NCBI GenBank assembly: GCA_002383415.1
Contig: DFYU01000094.1
Span: forward strand, 1 to 15,586
Length of the DNA: 15,586 bases
Direction: 5' to 3'
From: Geobacter sp. UBA4074
GTDB taxonomy: Bacteria > Desulfobacterota > Desulfuromonadia > Geobacterales > Pseudopelobacteraceae
The translations under genes were made by a program, and so were the position numbers. Below the pieces are notes generated by a model that searched no databases, was not told the DNA's origin, and saw nothing but the letters and a program-made list of their open reading frames with translations. Below are positions 1 through 6,079 of the stretch, in pieces (position 1 is the first letter of the stretch; the number at the start of each line of letters is the position of its first letter).

Positions 1-935
1 CAGAAGCCACCATGAGCGCCATCCGCGTGGCACGTGGCTATACCGGCCGTGACAAGATCCTCAAATTCTCCGGCTGCTACCATGGCCATGCCGACGCGCT
101 GCTGGTCAAGGCGGGCTCCGGTGCCGCCACCTTCGGCGTACCCGACTCACCCGGCGTGCCGGCCGATTTTGCCAAGCACACCCTGACCGCAGAGTACAAT
201 AGCCTTGATTCGGTCAAGCAATTGCTGACCGAGAACCCAGATCAAGTGGCCTGCATCATCCTTGAACCGGTGGCAGGCAACATGGGCACCGTCCCTCCCC
301 GTCCCGGTTTTCTGGAAGGGCTGCGGGAACTGTGCACAAATCAAGGGATTGTGTTGATCTTCGACGAAGTCATGTCCGGCTTTCGGGTTGCCTACGGCGG
401 CGCACAACAGCTGTACGGCGTGACTCCTGACATGACCACCCTGGGCAAGATCATCGGCGGGGGCCTGCCGGTGGGCGCCTTTGGTGGCAAACGCGACATC
501 ATGGAAAAACTCTCACCGTCTGGCGGCATCTACCAGGCCGGTACGCTGTCCGGCAACCCGCTGGCCATGACCGCCGGCATCGAGACCCTCAAACTGCTGC
601 AACAGCCCGGTTTTTACCAGCAGCTTGAAGAGAAGAGCGCGGCCCTGTCTGAAGGCATCAGCCAAGCGGCCAAGGCCGCCGGCTACCCACTCTATAGCAC
701 CCGTGTTGGCAGCATGTTCTGCGCCTTCTTCACCACGGGCGAGGTCTTTGACTGGCCTACGGCATCAATCTGTGACACCGCCGCCTTTGCCACCTACTTC
801 AAGGCCATGCTCAACGAAGGGGTCTATCTGGCACCCTCCCAATTTGAAACCGCCTTCATGTCAATCAGCCACAGCCAGACAGAGATCGACGCCACCATCG
901 CAGCAGCAGCCAAATGCTTCAAGCTGCTCGCCTGA
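1..935 (+). CDS. hemL: Glutamate-1-semialdehyde 2,1-aminomutase, 3' part
   Basis: PLP enzyme of the C5 pathway of tetrapyrrole synthesis. It isomerises glutamate-1-semialdehyde to 5-aminolevulinate in the cytoplasm. The gene runs in from before the window. The first visible codons (Glu-Ala-Thr from base 3, then ATG at 12) match the internal E-A-T-M-S-A-I-R segment of the family, so ATG 12 is not the start. About 115-120 N-terminal residues are missing against the usual ~427. Counting from that Met, the family marks are FDEVMSGFR (117-125) and TTLGKIIGGGLPVGAFGG (142-159), in which K146 (bases 447-449) is the expected PLP lysine. The G-T-L-S-G-N-P motif at 176-182 is also typical. The C-terminus is intact and ends at TGA 933-935. 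No hairpin terminator separates it from the atp genes, so read-through is possible. Identification is secure; only completeness is limited by the window edge. Confidence 0.97.
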   Translation, partial: EATMSAIRVARGYTGRDKILKFSGCYHGHADALLVKAGSGAATFGVPDSPGVPADFAKHTLTAEYNSLDSVKQLLTENPDQVACIILEPVAGNMGTVPPRPGFLEGLRELCTNQGIVLIFDEVMSGFRVAYGGAQQLYGVTPDMTTLGKIIGGGLPVGAFGGKRDIMEKLSPSGGIYQAGTLSGNPLAMTAGIETLKLLQQPGFYQQLEEKSAALSEGISQAAKAAGYPLYSTRVGSMFCAFFTTGEVFDWPTASICDTAAFATYFKAMLNEGVYLAPSQFETAFMSISHSQTEIDATIAAAAKCFKLLA

Positions 936-947
936 CCGATGAAGTGA

Positions 948-977
948 TTGACAGGTGTCGCGGCGGTGTGGTATTAA
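948..977 (+). promoter_or_regulatory. Putative sigma70-type promoter of the atp (Fo) operon
   Basis: TTGACA at 948-953 is a perfect -35 hexamer. It is followed by an 18-nt spacer and TATTAA at 972-977, a 4/6 match to the -10 consensus. Transcription would start near 984 and leave a leader of about 35 nt before the atpZ GTG at 1019. It lies in the only gap between hemL and atpZ. This is pattern matching only and no start site is known. A one-base shift (GTATTA, 17-nt spacer) is an alternative -10. Confidence 0.5.
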
Positions 978-1007
978 GCACAGGTTTTGTATGCAATCCC
1001 GCCGCGA
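958..1007 (+). repeat. GC-rich inverted repeat flanking the atp -10 region and abutting the atpZ ribosome binding site
   Basis: The left arm TCGCGGCGG (958-966) is the exact reverse complement of CCGCCGCGA (999-1007). The loop is 32 nt. The right arm ends on the first A of the atpZ Shine-Dalgarno sequence AAGGAGGT (1007-1014). The putative -10 (972-977) and start point fall inside the loop. On a transcript reading in from hemL it could fold next to the ribosome site. On a transcript starting near 984 the left arm would be absent. It could equally be a protein-binding operator; the function is unknown. Confidence 0.5.
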
Positions 1008-1018
1008 AGGAGGTCAAC

Positions 1019-1255
1019 GTGGGTGAATTTCGTGACCTTTTCCGTAGCGCGGGGTTGGTTTCCAGCATGGGCCTGTCGGTGGTCATCGCCATTGCCATCG
1101 GCGTCTGGTTCGGCCTGACTCTGGATCGCTGGTGGGGTACCGCCCCTTGGTTCTTCTATATTTTCATGTTCATCGGCATCGCCGCCGGTTTCAGGAACAT
1201 CCACCTGATCGCCAGCCGTGAACTGCGCAAGAGCCGAGACGATGAAAACGGATAA
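1019..1255 (+). CDS. atpZ: AtpZ/AtpI-family small membrane protein of the ATP synthase operon
   Basis: A 78-aa protein of the ATPase 'gene 1' family (AtpZ). The start is set at GTG 1019 because AAGGAGGT (1007-1014) sits just upstream. An in-frame ATG at 914 lies inside hemL and gives a non-family N-terminus. Two membrane helices are clear, about residues 12-33 (with GVWFGLTLD at 28-36) and 43-60 (ending GIAAGFRN). The short basic C-terminus, with RELRKSR, probably faces the cytoplasm. The family is encoded at the head of many atp operons. Reported or proposed roles are help in Fo/c-ring assembly and, in Bacillus with AtpI, divalent cation transport; neither can be read from this sequence. It is the first gene of the Fo cluster and overlaps atpI by 14 nt, which suggests translational coupling. 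The family call is good; the exact role is uncertain. Confidence 0.88.
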   Translation: MGEFRDLFRSAGLVSSMGLSVVIAIAIGVWFGLTLDRWWGTAPWFFYIFMFIGIAAGFRNIHLIASRELRKSRDDENG

Positions 1256-1625
1256 TCTGGCCACCCTGTTAATTGGTGGCAGCCTTGTGCTGCTGGCACT
1301 CCTGGCAGTCATCAGTTTCTTTGCATTCAGTACCGCTGTCGCGGTCAGCGCTACGGCAGGTGGCGTTATCGCCATCATCAATCTGCTCTGGCAGCGACGC
1401 ACCTTGGGAAGCCTGCTGACCTTGACCCCAGCCGAACGCCCTGTAGCGTCGGCCATGGTCCGCTTCCTGATCAGAATATCGTTGACGGCCCTGGCCCTCT
1501 ACCTGATCATCACCTCCCGCTGGTTCTCAGTCTGGGGGTTACTGGCCGGGCTGTCGGTGACGGTGTTCTGTCTATTCGGTCTTACGTTATACGTTGCCAT
1601 ACAGACGAAGGAGAATGAGTCATGA
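1242..1625 (+). CDS. atpI: ATP synthase subunit I (AtpI-like, four membrane helices)
   Basis: A 127-aa very hydrophobic protein in the usual AtpI position, directly before atpB. ATG 1242 is chosen. It lies 14 nt inside atpZ and gives the typical short polar N-terminus MKTDN; an upstream in-frame codon at 1218 lies deeper in atpZ and adds a charged, non-family stretch. Four membrane segments can be drawn at about 8-29, 32-52, 71-92 and 95-118. A basic cytoplasmic turn (WQRRTLG, 50-56) follows the second. AtpI is not part of the finished enzyme. In several bacteria it helps assemble or stabilise the c ring. The stop TGA (1623-1625) overlaps the atpB ATG as ATGA. Sequence conservation in the family is low, so the call rests on topology, size and position. 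Confidence 0.85.
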   Translation: MKTDNLATLLIGGSLVLLALLAVISFFAFSTAVAVSATAGGVIAIINLLWQRRTLGSLLTLTPAERPVASAMVRFLIRISLTALALYLIITSRWFSVWGLLAGLSVTVFCLFGLTLYVAIQTKENES

Positions 1626-2323
1626 TCCACCCCTTGATCTTCCTTGATTTCTTCCGCAAGCTCCTCGAGCCTCTGCATATTGGTGATGCTGCGGTCTATG
1701 CCATCGCCTACACCTGGCTGATCATCATCGCCCTGCTGATCGTTTCGCTGCTGGCAACCCGCGCCATTCGCGAGGTACCCAAGGGACTCCAGAACTTCAT
1801 GGAGATCATTGTGGACGGCATCGAAAACATGATCACCGAGTCGATGGGAGAAAAGGGTCGCCCCTTCTTCCCGTTGATCGCTACCCTGGCCCTGTTCATC
1901 TTGGTCTCCAACCTGATCGGCCTGATCCCCGGCTTTTTCCCGCCGACCGCCAACATTAACACCACCGCAGCCTGTGCCGTGGTGGTATTTGTTGCCACCC
2001 ATGTGGTCGGTGTGCGTAACCACGGCTTCCACTATGTGCATCATTTCATGGGTCCGATCATCTGGCTGGCTCCGCTGATGTTTTTCATCGAAGTGATCGG
2101 CCACCTGTCCCGTGTGCTGTCGCTGACACTGCGTCTGTTCGGCAACATGCAGGGCCACGAACTGGTGCTGATGATCTTCTTTACCCTGGGCGCCAAGTAC
2201 TATCTGCCCCTGGCCCCGCTGCCGATGATGCTGATGGGTATCCTGGTTTCCTTTATCCAGGCCTTTGTCTTCATGCTGCTGGCCATGATCTACATTCAAG
2301 GCTCCCTCGAGGAAGCTCACTAA
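1622..2323 (+). CDS. atpB: F0F1 ATP synthase subunit a
   Basis: Membrane stator subunit that forms the two ion half-channels against the c ring. The 233-aa length is normal for this group. The decisive motif is SLTLRLFGNMQGHE (167-180); R171 corresponds to the essential arginine (Arg210 in E. coli). It is preceded by the conserved FFIEVIGHLSR segment (154-164), with E157 and H161 in the positions usually polar in the channel. Further helices span about 29-46, 86-105, 117-132, 145-160 and 205-226. SFIQAFVFMLLAMIYI (210-225) is the typical last helix. The start overlaps the atpI stop by 4 nt, with GAAGGAG about 8 nt upstream. A 50-nt gap with a small hairpin separates it from atpE. No anomalies. 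Confidence 0.98.
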   Translation: MIHPLIFLDFFRKLLEPLHIGDAAVYAIAYTWLIIIALLIVSLLATRAIREVPKGLQNFMEIIVDGIENMITESMGEKGRPFFPLIATLALFILVSNLIGLIPGFFPPTANINTTAACAVVVFVATHVVGVRNHGFHYVHHFMGPIIWLAPLMFFIEVIGHLSRVLSLTLRLFGNMQGHELVLMIFFTLGAKYYLPLAPLPMMLMGILVSFIQAFVFMLLAMIYIQGSLEEAH

Positions 2324-2330
2324 TTTATCA

Positions 2331-2349
2331 CTCCTATACTGTTTAGGAG
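2331..2349 (+). promoter_or_regulatory. Small hairpin in the atpB-atpE leader
   Basis: CTCCTA (2331-2336) pairs with TAGGAG (2344-2349) around a 7-nt loop in the 50-nt spacer between atpB and atpE. This is the longest gap within an otherwise overlapping operon. The hairpin ends 12 nt before the atpE Shine-Dalgarno GGAGG (2362-2366), leaving that site free. Subunit c is needed in many copies per enzyme, and E. coli has a translational enhancer in the same gap. A similar role here is inference. Confidence 0.4.
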
Positions 2350-2373
2350 CACACACCACACGGAGGTAGTACG

Positions 2374-2649
2374 ATGGAATTTTTCACTATGTGTATGCTG
2401 GCAGCAGGTTTTGGTATGGCAATCGGTGCATTCGGTACCGGTATCGGTCAAGGTCTGGCTGTTAGCCGCGCCGTAGAAGGCGTTTCCCGCAACCCCGGCG
2501 CTTCCGGCAAAATCATGACCATCATGCTGATCGGTCTGGCCATGATCGAGTCCCTGGCAATCTACGTTCTGGTTGTCTGCCTGATCATCCTGTTTGCCAA
2601 CCCCTATGCAAAGGTTGCCGAAGAGGCCCTGAAGCTGGTGGTCAAGTAA
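2374..2649 (+). CDS. atpE: F0F1 ATP synthase subunit c
   Basis: Rotor proteolipid, 91 aa, forming the c ring with subunit a. It is a helical hairpin. Helix 1 holds the small-residue pattern GFGMAIGAFGTGIGQG (12-27). The polar loop is SRNPGASGK (38-46), with the conserved R-x-P replaced by R39-N-P41. Helix 2 holds the ion carboxylate E59 in AMIESLAIY (56-64), ending FANP (74-77). A polar C-terminal tail of about 14 residues follows, slightly longer than in many c subunits. Besides E59, Q26, S60 and Y64 match the positions that bind Na+ in the Ilyobacter tartaricus ring, but the water-holding Thr is Leu61 here (see findings). GGAGG lies 7 nt before the ATG. It is the last gene of the operon; the terminator follows 19 nt after the stop. 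Confidence 0.98.
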   Translation: MEFFTMCMLAAGFGMAIGAFGTGIGQGLAVSRAVEGVSRNPGASGKIMTIMLIGLAMIESLAIYVLVVCLIILFANPYAKVAEEALKLVVK

Positions 2650-2668
2650 GCAACCCGGCTTGCATCAA

Positions 2669-2711
2669 ACAACAAAAAAGGCGACCGATCCTCGGTCGCC
2701 TTTTTTGTTGT
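2669..2711. terminator. Bidirectional intrinsic terminator between atpE and the lipoprotein gene
   Basis: A perfect 20-bp inverted repeat (2669-2688 and 2692-2711) with a 3-nt loop. The core GGCGACCGA/TCGGTCGCC is flanked by A6 on the left and T6 on the right, so each strand ends its hairpin in a U run. It serves atpE on the plus strand and the convergent lipoprotein gene on the minus strand, whose stop is at 2732. It is the only clear terminator in the window. Confidence 0.95.
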
Positions 2712-2731
2712 CTCCACCACGCTACACCAGC

Positions 2732-3508
2732 TTACTTTGGCGTTTCATCCAGGGAAGCCGCTACCACTGCAGAGAGCTCACTAGAAAGGATCAGCTCATC
2801 CCAACGTCTGACCAGCATCCGCGCGGCATAGCGATAGCGAGTGCCCGGCTGGACACCTTGATCGAGGTACCGACTTGCACCCAGGGTGGTTACCAACGGC
2901 TGAAACGGCAATTCCTCATCGCCGGCAGCACGGTAGATCGCATAGCCTACCAACTCGGCGTTGTCAGGCACCGTTCCCTGCATCACCAACTCAATCACCC
3001 CACCGTGCTGAATCGTGGCATTGACCAATGGCGCGGGCGGCGCTGAACAGACCAGGGCCCGCACCGTTTCAACAGCAGCTCCGGCCTCTCCATCGGCACC
3101 GACCGCCACCATTCGGTACTGATAGCGCTTACCCTGCTGCACGTCGCTGTCTAGCAGCACTAACCGCTTGCCAAACTTACGGGCAGGTTCAGGGAATTCG
3201 GGGTCAATCCGCAGCGGCGGCTGATAATCCCTCGGGCAACTCCCGCACTCGCCGACCTCATCAGGCTTAAGCTCACGGCGCTGTATCTCAATAACGAACG
3301 GCTCCTGCAAACCGCGTCCACGCAGGTCGCGGCCGGGCAGATTAAAAGAGAGCTGCAGGCTGCTGCCACGCTGTTCCAGCTGCACCGCCTGTGGCGCCTC
3401 GGGCACCAACAGGTCCGGATAGACCAGCGGTCCCTTTTTGCCGCATCCGCTCAGGGTCAGCAGACCGGCCACGGCAAGGCCGACCGGGAGTCGTAACGCT
3501 GGTTGCAT
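2732..3508 (-). CDS. Lipoprotein with LptM-like lipobox region and fibronectin-III-like repeats
   Basis: 258 aa starting at ATG 3508, one base after the argH stop, with AAGGGA upstream inside the end of argH. A longer frame from 3568 lies inside argH and hides the signal peptide, so it is rejected. A type II signal peptide is clear: a basic residue at R6, a hydrophobic core 8-19 and lipobox L19-S-G-C22, so the mature protein would be lipidated on C22. Gly23 rather than Asp follows the Cys, which favours transport to the outer membrane. CGKKGPLVYP (22-31) resembles the start of LptM/YifL lipoproteins. The rest looks like two fibronectin-III-type beta domains, about 37-155 (ending RYQYRMVAVGADG, 128-140) and 158-252 (with RYRYAARML, 224-232). 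A C88-x-x-C91 pair sits in the first domain. The function is unknown. It is the last gene before the terminator and probably rides on the arg transcript. Confidence 0.85.
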   Translation of the reverse strand: MQPALRLPVGLAVAGLLTLSGCGKKGPLVYPDLLVPEAPQAVQLEQRGSSLQLSFNLPGRDLRGRGLQEPFVIEIQRRELKPDEVGECGSCPRDYQPPLRIDPEFPEPARKFGKRLVLLDSDVQQGKRYQYRMVAVGADGEAGAAVETVRALVCSAPPAPLVNATIQHGGVIELVMQGTVPDNAELVGYAIYRAAGDEELPFQPLVTTLGASRYLDQGVQPGTRYRYAARMLVRRWDELILSSELSAVVAASLDETPK

Positions 3509-3509
3509 A

Positions 3510-4886
3510 CTATTTCCCTTCACGGCTGCAGCGGATCTCGGCCTCAACCCGTCTGCGGGCGGTGCCACCTATTACGTCGCGTGCATTCACGCTGGCCTCG
3601 ACCGTAATGACACTGAAGATGTCGTCACTGAAATGAGGGGAAAACAGCTGCCACTCCGCCAGCGAGAGATCGGTAATATCCATCTCGTTTTCGACACAGT
3701 AGGCCACGGCCTTGCCCACCGCTTCATGGGCATCGCGGAACGGCAGTCCTTTGCGCACCAGATAGTCGGCAACGTCGGTGGCGGTGGAGAACCCCTGGCC
3801 TGCCGCCTTGGCCATGGCAGTGGCATTCACCCGCATCTCCCTAACCATGTCACCGAAGATCTTCAGGCTGCCCTTGACGGTATCGATGGTGTCGAACAGA
3901 GGCTCCTTGTCTTCCTGCATATCCTTATTGTAGGCCAAAGGCAGCGCCTTCATAACGGTCAGCAGTGCCATCAGGTTACCGTAGACCCGTCCGGTTTTGC
4001 CCCGCACCAGTTCAGGCACGTCAGGATTTTTCTTCTGAGGCATGATGGAGGAGCCGGTGCAGAAACCGTCAGACAGCTCCACAAAACGGAAGGCGCTGGT
4101 GGACCAGAGGATCAGCTCTTCGGAAAAACGGGACAGATGCATCATCAGAATCGAGGACGCAGCCAGGAATTCAATCGCAAAATCACGATCAGAAACCGAA
4201 TCGAGCGAGTTGCGGGTCACGGCCGGGAAATCCAGCTGCTCGGCTACATACTCACGGTCGATCAGAAAGGTGGTGCCTGCCAATGCACCGGCCCCCAGCG
4301 GCATGACATTGACCCGCTTGAAGCAGTCCTCCATGCGGGCCTTGTCGCGCTTGAACATCTCGACATAGGCCAGCAGATGGTGTGAAAACAGGATCGGCTG
4401 GGCGGACTGCAGGTGGGTGAAACCGGGCATGACCACATCCAGGTTAGCCGAGGCCTGCTCCAACAGCGCGTCGATCAGCATATCGAGATAGGCGGTGATC
4501 TCTACAATCTCATCCCGCAGATAGAGCCGGATATCCAGTGCCACCTGATCATTGCGGGAACGACCGGTGTGTAACCGTTTGCCAGCCTCGCCAATCCGTT
4601 GCGACAGTCGGGCCTCGATATTCATATGTATATCTTCCAGCCCGATCGAAAAATCGAACGTGCCGGCCTCAATCTGCCCCAGGATATCCTTAAGTCCCTG
4701 GACGATCGACTCCACATCCTGCTGCGGGATGATTCCCTGACGGCCCAGCATCCGGGCATGGGCCATCGAACCGCGTATATCCTGATGATAGAGGCGTTTA
4801 TCGAACTCGATCGACGCGGTGAACTCTTCTACGAACTTGTCGGTTGGCTGGGTAAACCGCCCTCCCCAAAGTTTATCGTGGGACAT
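3510..4886 (-). CDS. argH: Argininosuccinate lyase
   Basis: Last step of arginine synthesis: argininosuccinate is cleaved to arginine and fumarate. It is a cytoplasmic homotetramer of the fumarase/aspartase superfamily. The 458-aa length is normal. Visible marks are the N-terminal KLWGGRF (5-11), HTGRSRNDQVALD (106-118), GFTHLQSAQP (155-164) with H158 in the catalytic-acid position, and the superfamily signature GSSIMPQKKNP (278-288) with the mobile-loop catalytic serine at S279/S280. ATG 4886 has GGAG 10 nt upstream and overlaps the previous gene by 14 nt, so it is likely translationally coupled. The stop TAG is 1 nt from the lipoprotein start. Nothing is missing. Confidence 0.99.
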   Translation of the reverse strand: MSHDKLWGGRFTQPTDKFVEEFTASIEFDKRLYHQDIRGSMAHARMLGRQGIIPQQDVESIVQGLKDILGQIEAGTFDFSIGLEDIHMNIEARLSQRIGEAGKRLHTGRSRNDQVALDIRLYLRDEIVEITAYLDMLIDALLEQASANLDVVMPGFTHLQSAQPILFSHHLLAYVEMFKRDKARMEDCFKRVNVMPLGAGALAGTTFLIDREYVAEQLDFPAVTRNSLDSVSDRDFAIEFLAASSILMMHLSRFSEELILWSTSAFRFVELSDGFCTGSSIMPQKKNPDVPELVRGKTGRVYGNLMALLTVMKALPLAYNKDMQEDKEPLFDTIDTVKGSLKIFGDMVREMRVNATAMAKAAGQGFSTATDVADYLVRKGLPFRDAHEAVGKAVAYCVENEMDITDLSLAEWQLFSPHFSDDIFSVITVEASVNARDVIGGTARRRVEAEIRCSREGK

Positions 4887-6072
4887 GACCCTCTACTCCT
4901 TCTCTGAATGCTTGAGGTTCTTCAGCCAGCCAGTAACCTTCGGTCGGCTCTGCGGCGGGAATCTTTTCCCAACCGCCGTCTGCACTGCGCGCCATGATGC
5001 TGTGCACCTTGAGCGGCACCCGTGAGCTGCGCGGGTCAAGCTCATGGTGCAGCGGCAGGTTAAAATACAGTAATCGGGTGGCACTGCCAAACCTGAGTCG
5101 GCAGACCGGCGCATGGTCAAAGGTGTCCGTGCGGAATTCGCTGAACTGAACCTGTGCGAGCCGGTGGTGTCGGTTGATCACCACCGCTGCGTGACCAAAC
5201 CCCTGCGGCACGGTTGCGCCGTCAATCATGGTCTCGCCGGAGGTGTTGCCGAAGACCGTCACCGTTTCGCGCACACCGGGCAGATCCTCCAGATACTCAC
5301 CGTAAAATCCGCAGACCACATCACGGTAGGCAGAATGGTCAGGCTTGGGTGTACATTGGATCACAAACAGCGCGTCCAGCCCCTGGCGAGTGTTGAAGTA
5401 GAGCTGATTGGCGTGATCGATGATCTGCTTGATGTTGGACTGGTACAGGTTGCGATACAGGTAATCAAGGCAGATGATCGCCATAAAGTTAAAACAGGAC
5501 GGCTTGCTGCGCAGCAGATAGAAATGTCGACCACGGTACAGGTCACGGTGCTTGTCGATGAACTCCTCTCCATGAAACGGGTGGCTCTTGGCCTCCAGAA
5601 AGACCCGCAGCCTGCCGTCAGCCTCCTTGATCACAATGGCGCACCAGTTGACCGGCATCGCCAGCACATCGCCGGCGTCGATGTCACGCTCCACCAGCTC
5701 GATCGCCTCGGCATTGTCGTCACGAAACCGCTCAAGCAGGGTCCGATACTCTTCCAACGCCACATGTTCGAGGCCGATCATGGTGACGGTGTTGGGGCGA
5801 AAGGTCTGCTGCACCTGCTGCAGGAAGTCGTCAAAGCGGTTGACCGGCAGACAAGACTCAGGAAACAGCAAGAAGTGCAGCTTCTTGAGATTTCCCTCCC
5901 CCTGGGCCACCAGCTCCAGCACCGAGCGGACATCCCGCCACTGCTGCTCCTGCTCAACCGGCAGGCGCCCGCCACCGGTGTGTAGGTGGTTGGGAAGCTG
6001 CGCGATCAGACAGTGCAGGTGGTGCCCCAACGGAAACTGTAGATTGACCTTTTTTTCAATGATCTCCGGCAT
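4873..6072 (-). CDS. Divergent nitrilase-superfamily (carbon-nitrogen hydrolase-like) protein
   Basis: 399 aa from ATG 6072, chosen because it begins 7 nt after the NUDIX stop. A TTG at 6090 would add six residues and has no ribosome site. I do not recognise it as a named family. Seen: LLFPESCLP (68-76), with E72 in the place of the nitrilase catalytic Glu; EAKSHPFHGEE (160-170), with K162 like the K-x-x-P-F-G-E loop; AIICLDYLY (198-206), with C201 like the nucleophile elbow; then VFGNTSGE (273-280) and GFGHAAVVI (291-299), recalling the N-x-x-G and G-x-S strands of the fold. The Glu-Lys-Cys order and spacing (90 and 39 residues) are plausible for the superfamily. Residues 320-399 look like an extra C-terminal domain. 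There is no signal peptide or clear membrane helix. It overlaps argH by 14 nt. A hydrolase or amidase acting on a small molecule is inference; a catalytically inert relative is possible. Confidence 0.6.
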   Translation of the reverse strand: MPEIIEKKVNLQFPLGHHLHCLIAQLPNHLHTGGGRLPVEQEQQWRDVRSVLELVAQGEGNLKKLHFLLFPESCLPVNRFDDFLQQVQQTFRPNTVTMIGLEHVALEEYRTLLERFRDDNAEAIELVERDIDAGDVLAMPVNWCAIVIKEADGRLRVFLEAKSHPFHGEEFIDKHRDLYRGRHFYLLRSKPSCFNFMAIICLDYLYRNLYQSNIKQIIDHANQLYFNTRQGLDALFVIQCTPKPDHSAYRDVVCGFYGEYLEDLPGVRETVTVFGNTSGETMIDGATVPQGFGHAAVVINRHHRLAQVQFSEFRTDTFDHAPVCRLRFGSATRLLYFNLPLHHELDPRSSRVPLKVHSIMARSADGGWEKIPAAEPTEGYWLAEEPQAFREGVEGHVPR

Positions 6073-6079
6073 GGTCAGC

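Noticed and set aside
12..14. ATG at 12 as the start of hemL
   Set aside because: The codons before it continue the conserved family sequence (Glu-Ala-Thr), so the gene starts before the window.
914..1018. ATG 914 as an N-terminal extension of atpZ
   Set aside because: It lies within hemL and adds 35 residues foreign to the family, while GTG 1019 has a near-perfect ribosome site.
3509..3568. Longer start of the lipoprotein gene inside argH
   Set aside because: It would bury the signal peptide and lipobox behind 20 unrelated residues. ATG 3508 fits the lipoprotein layout and has a ribosome site.
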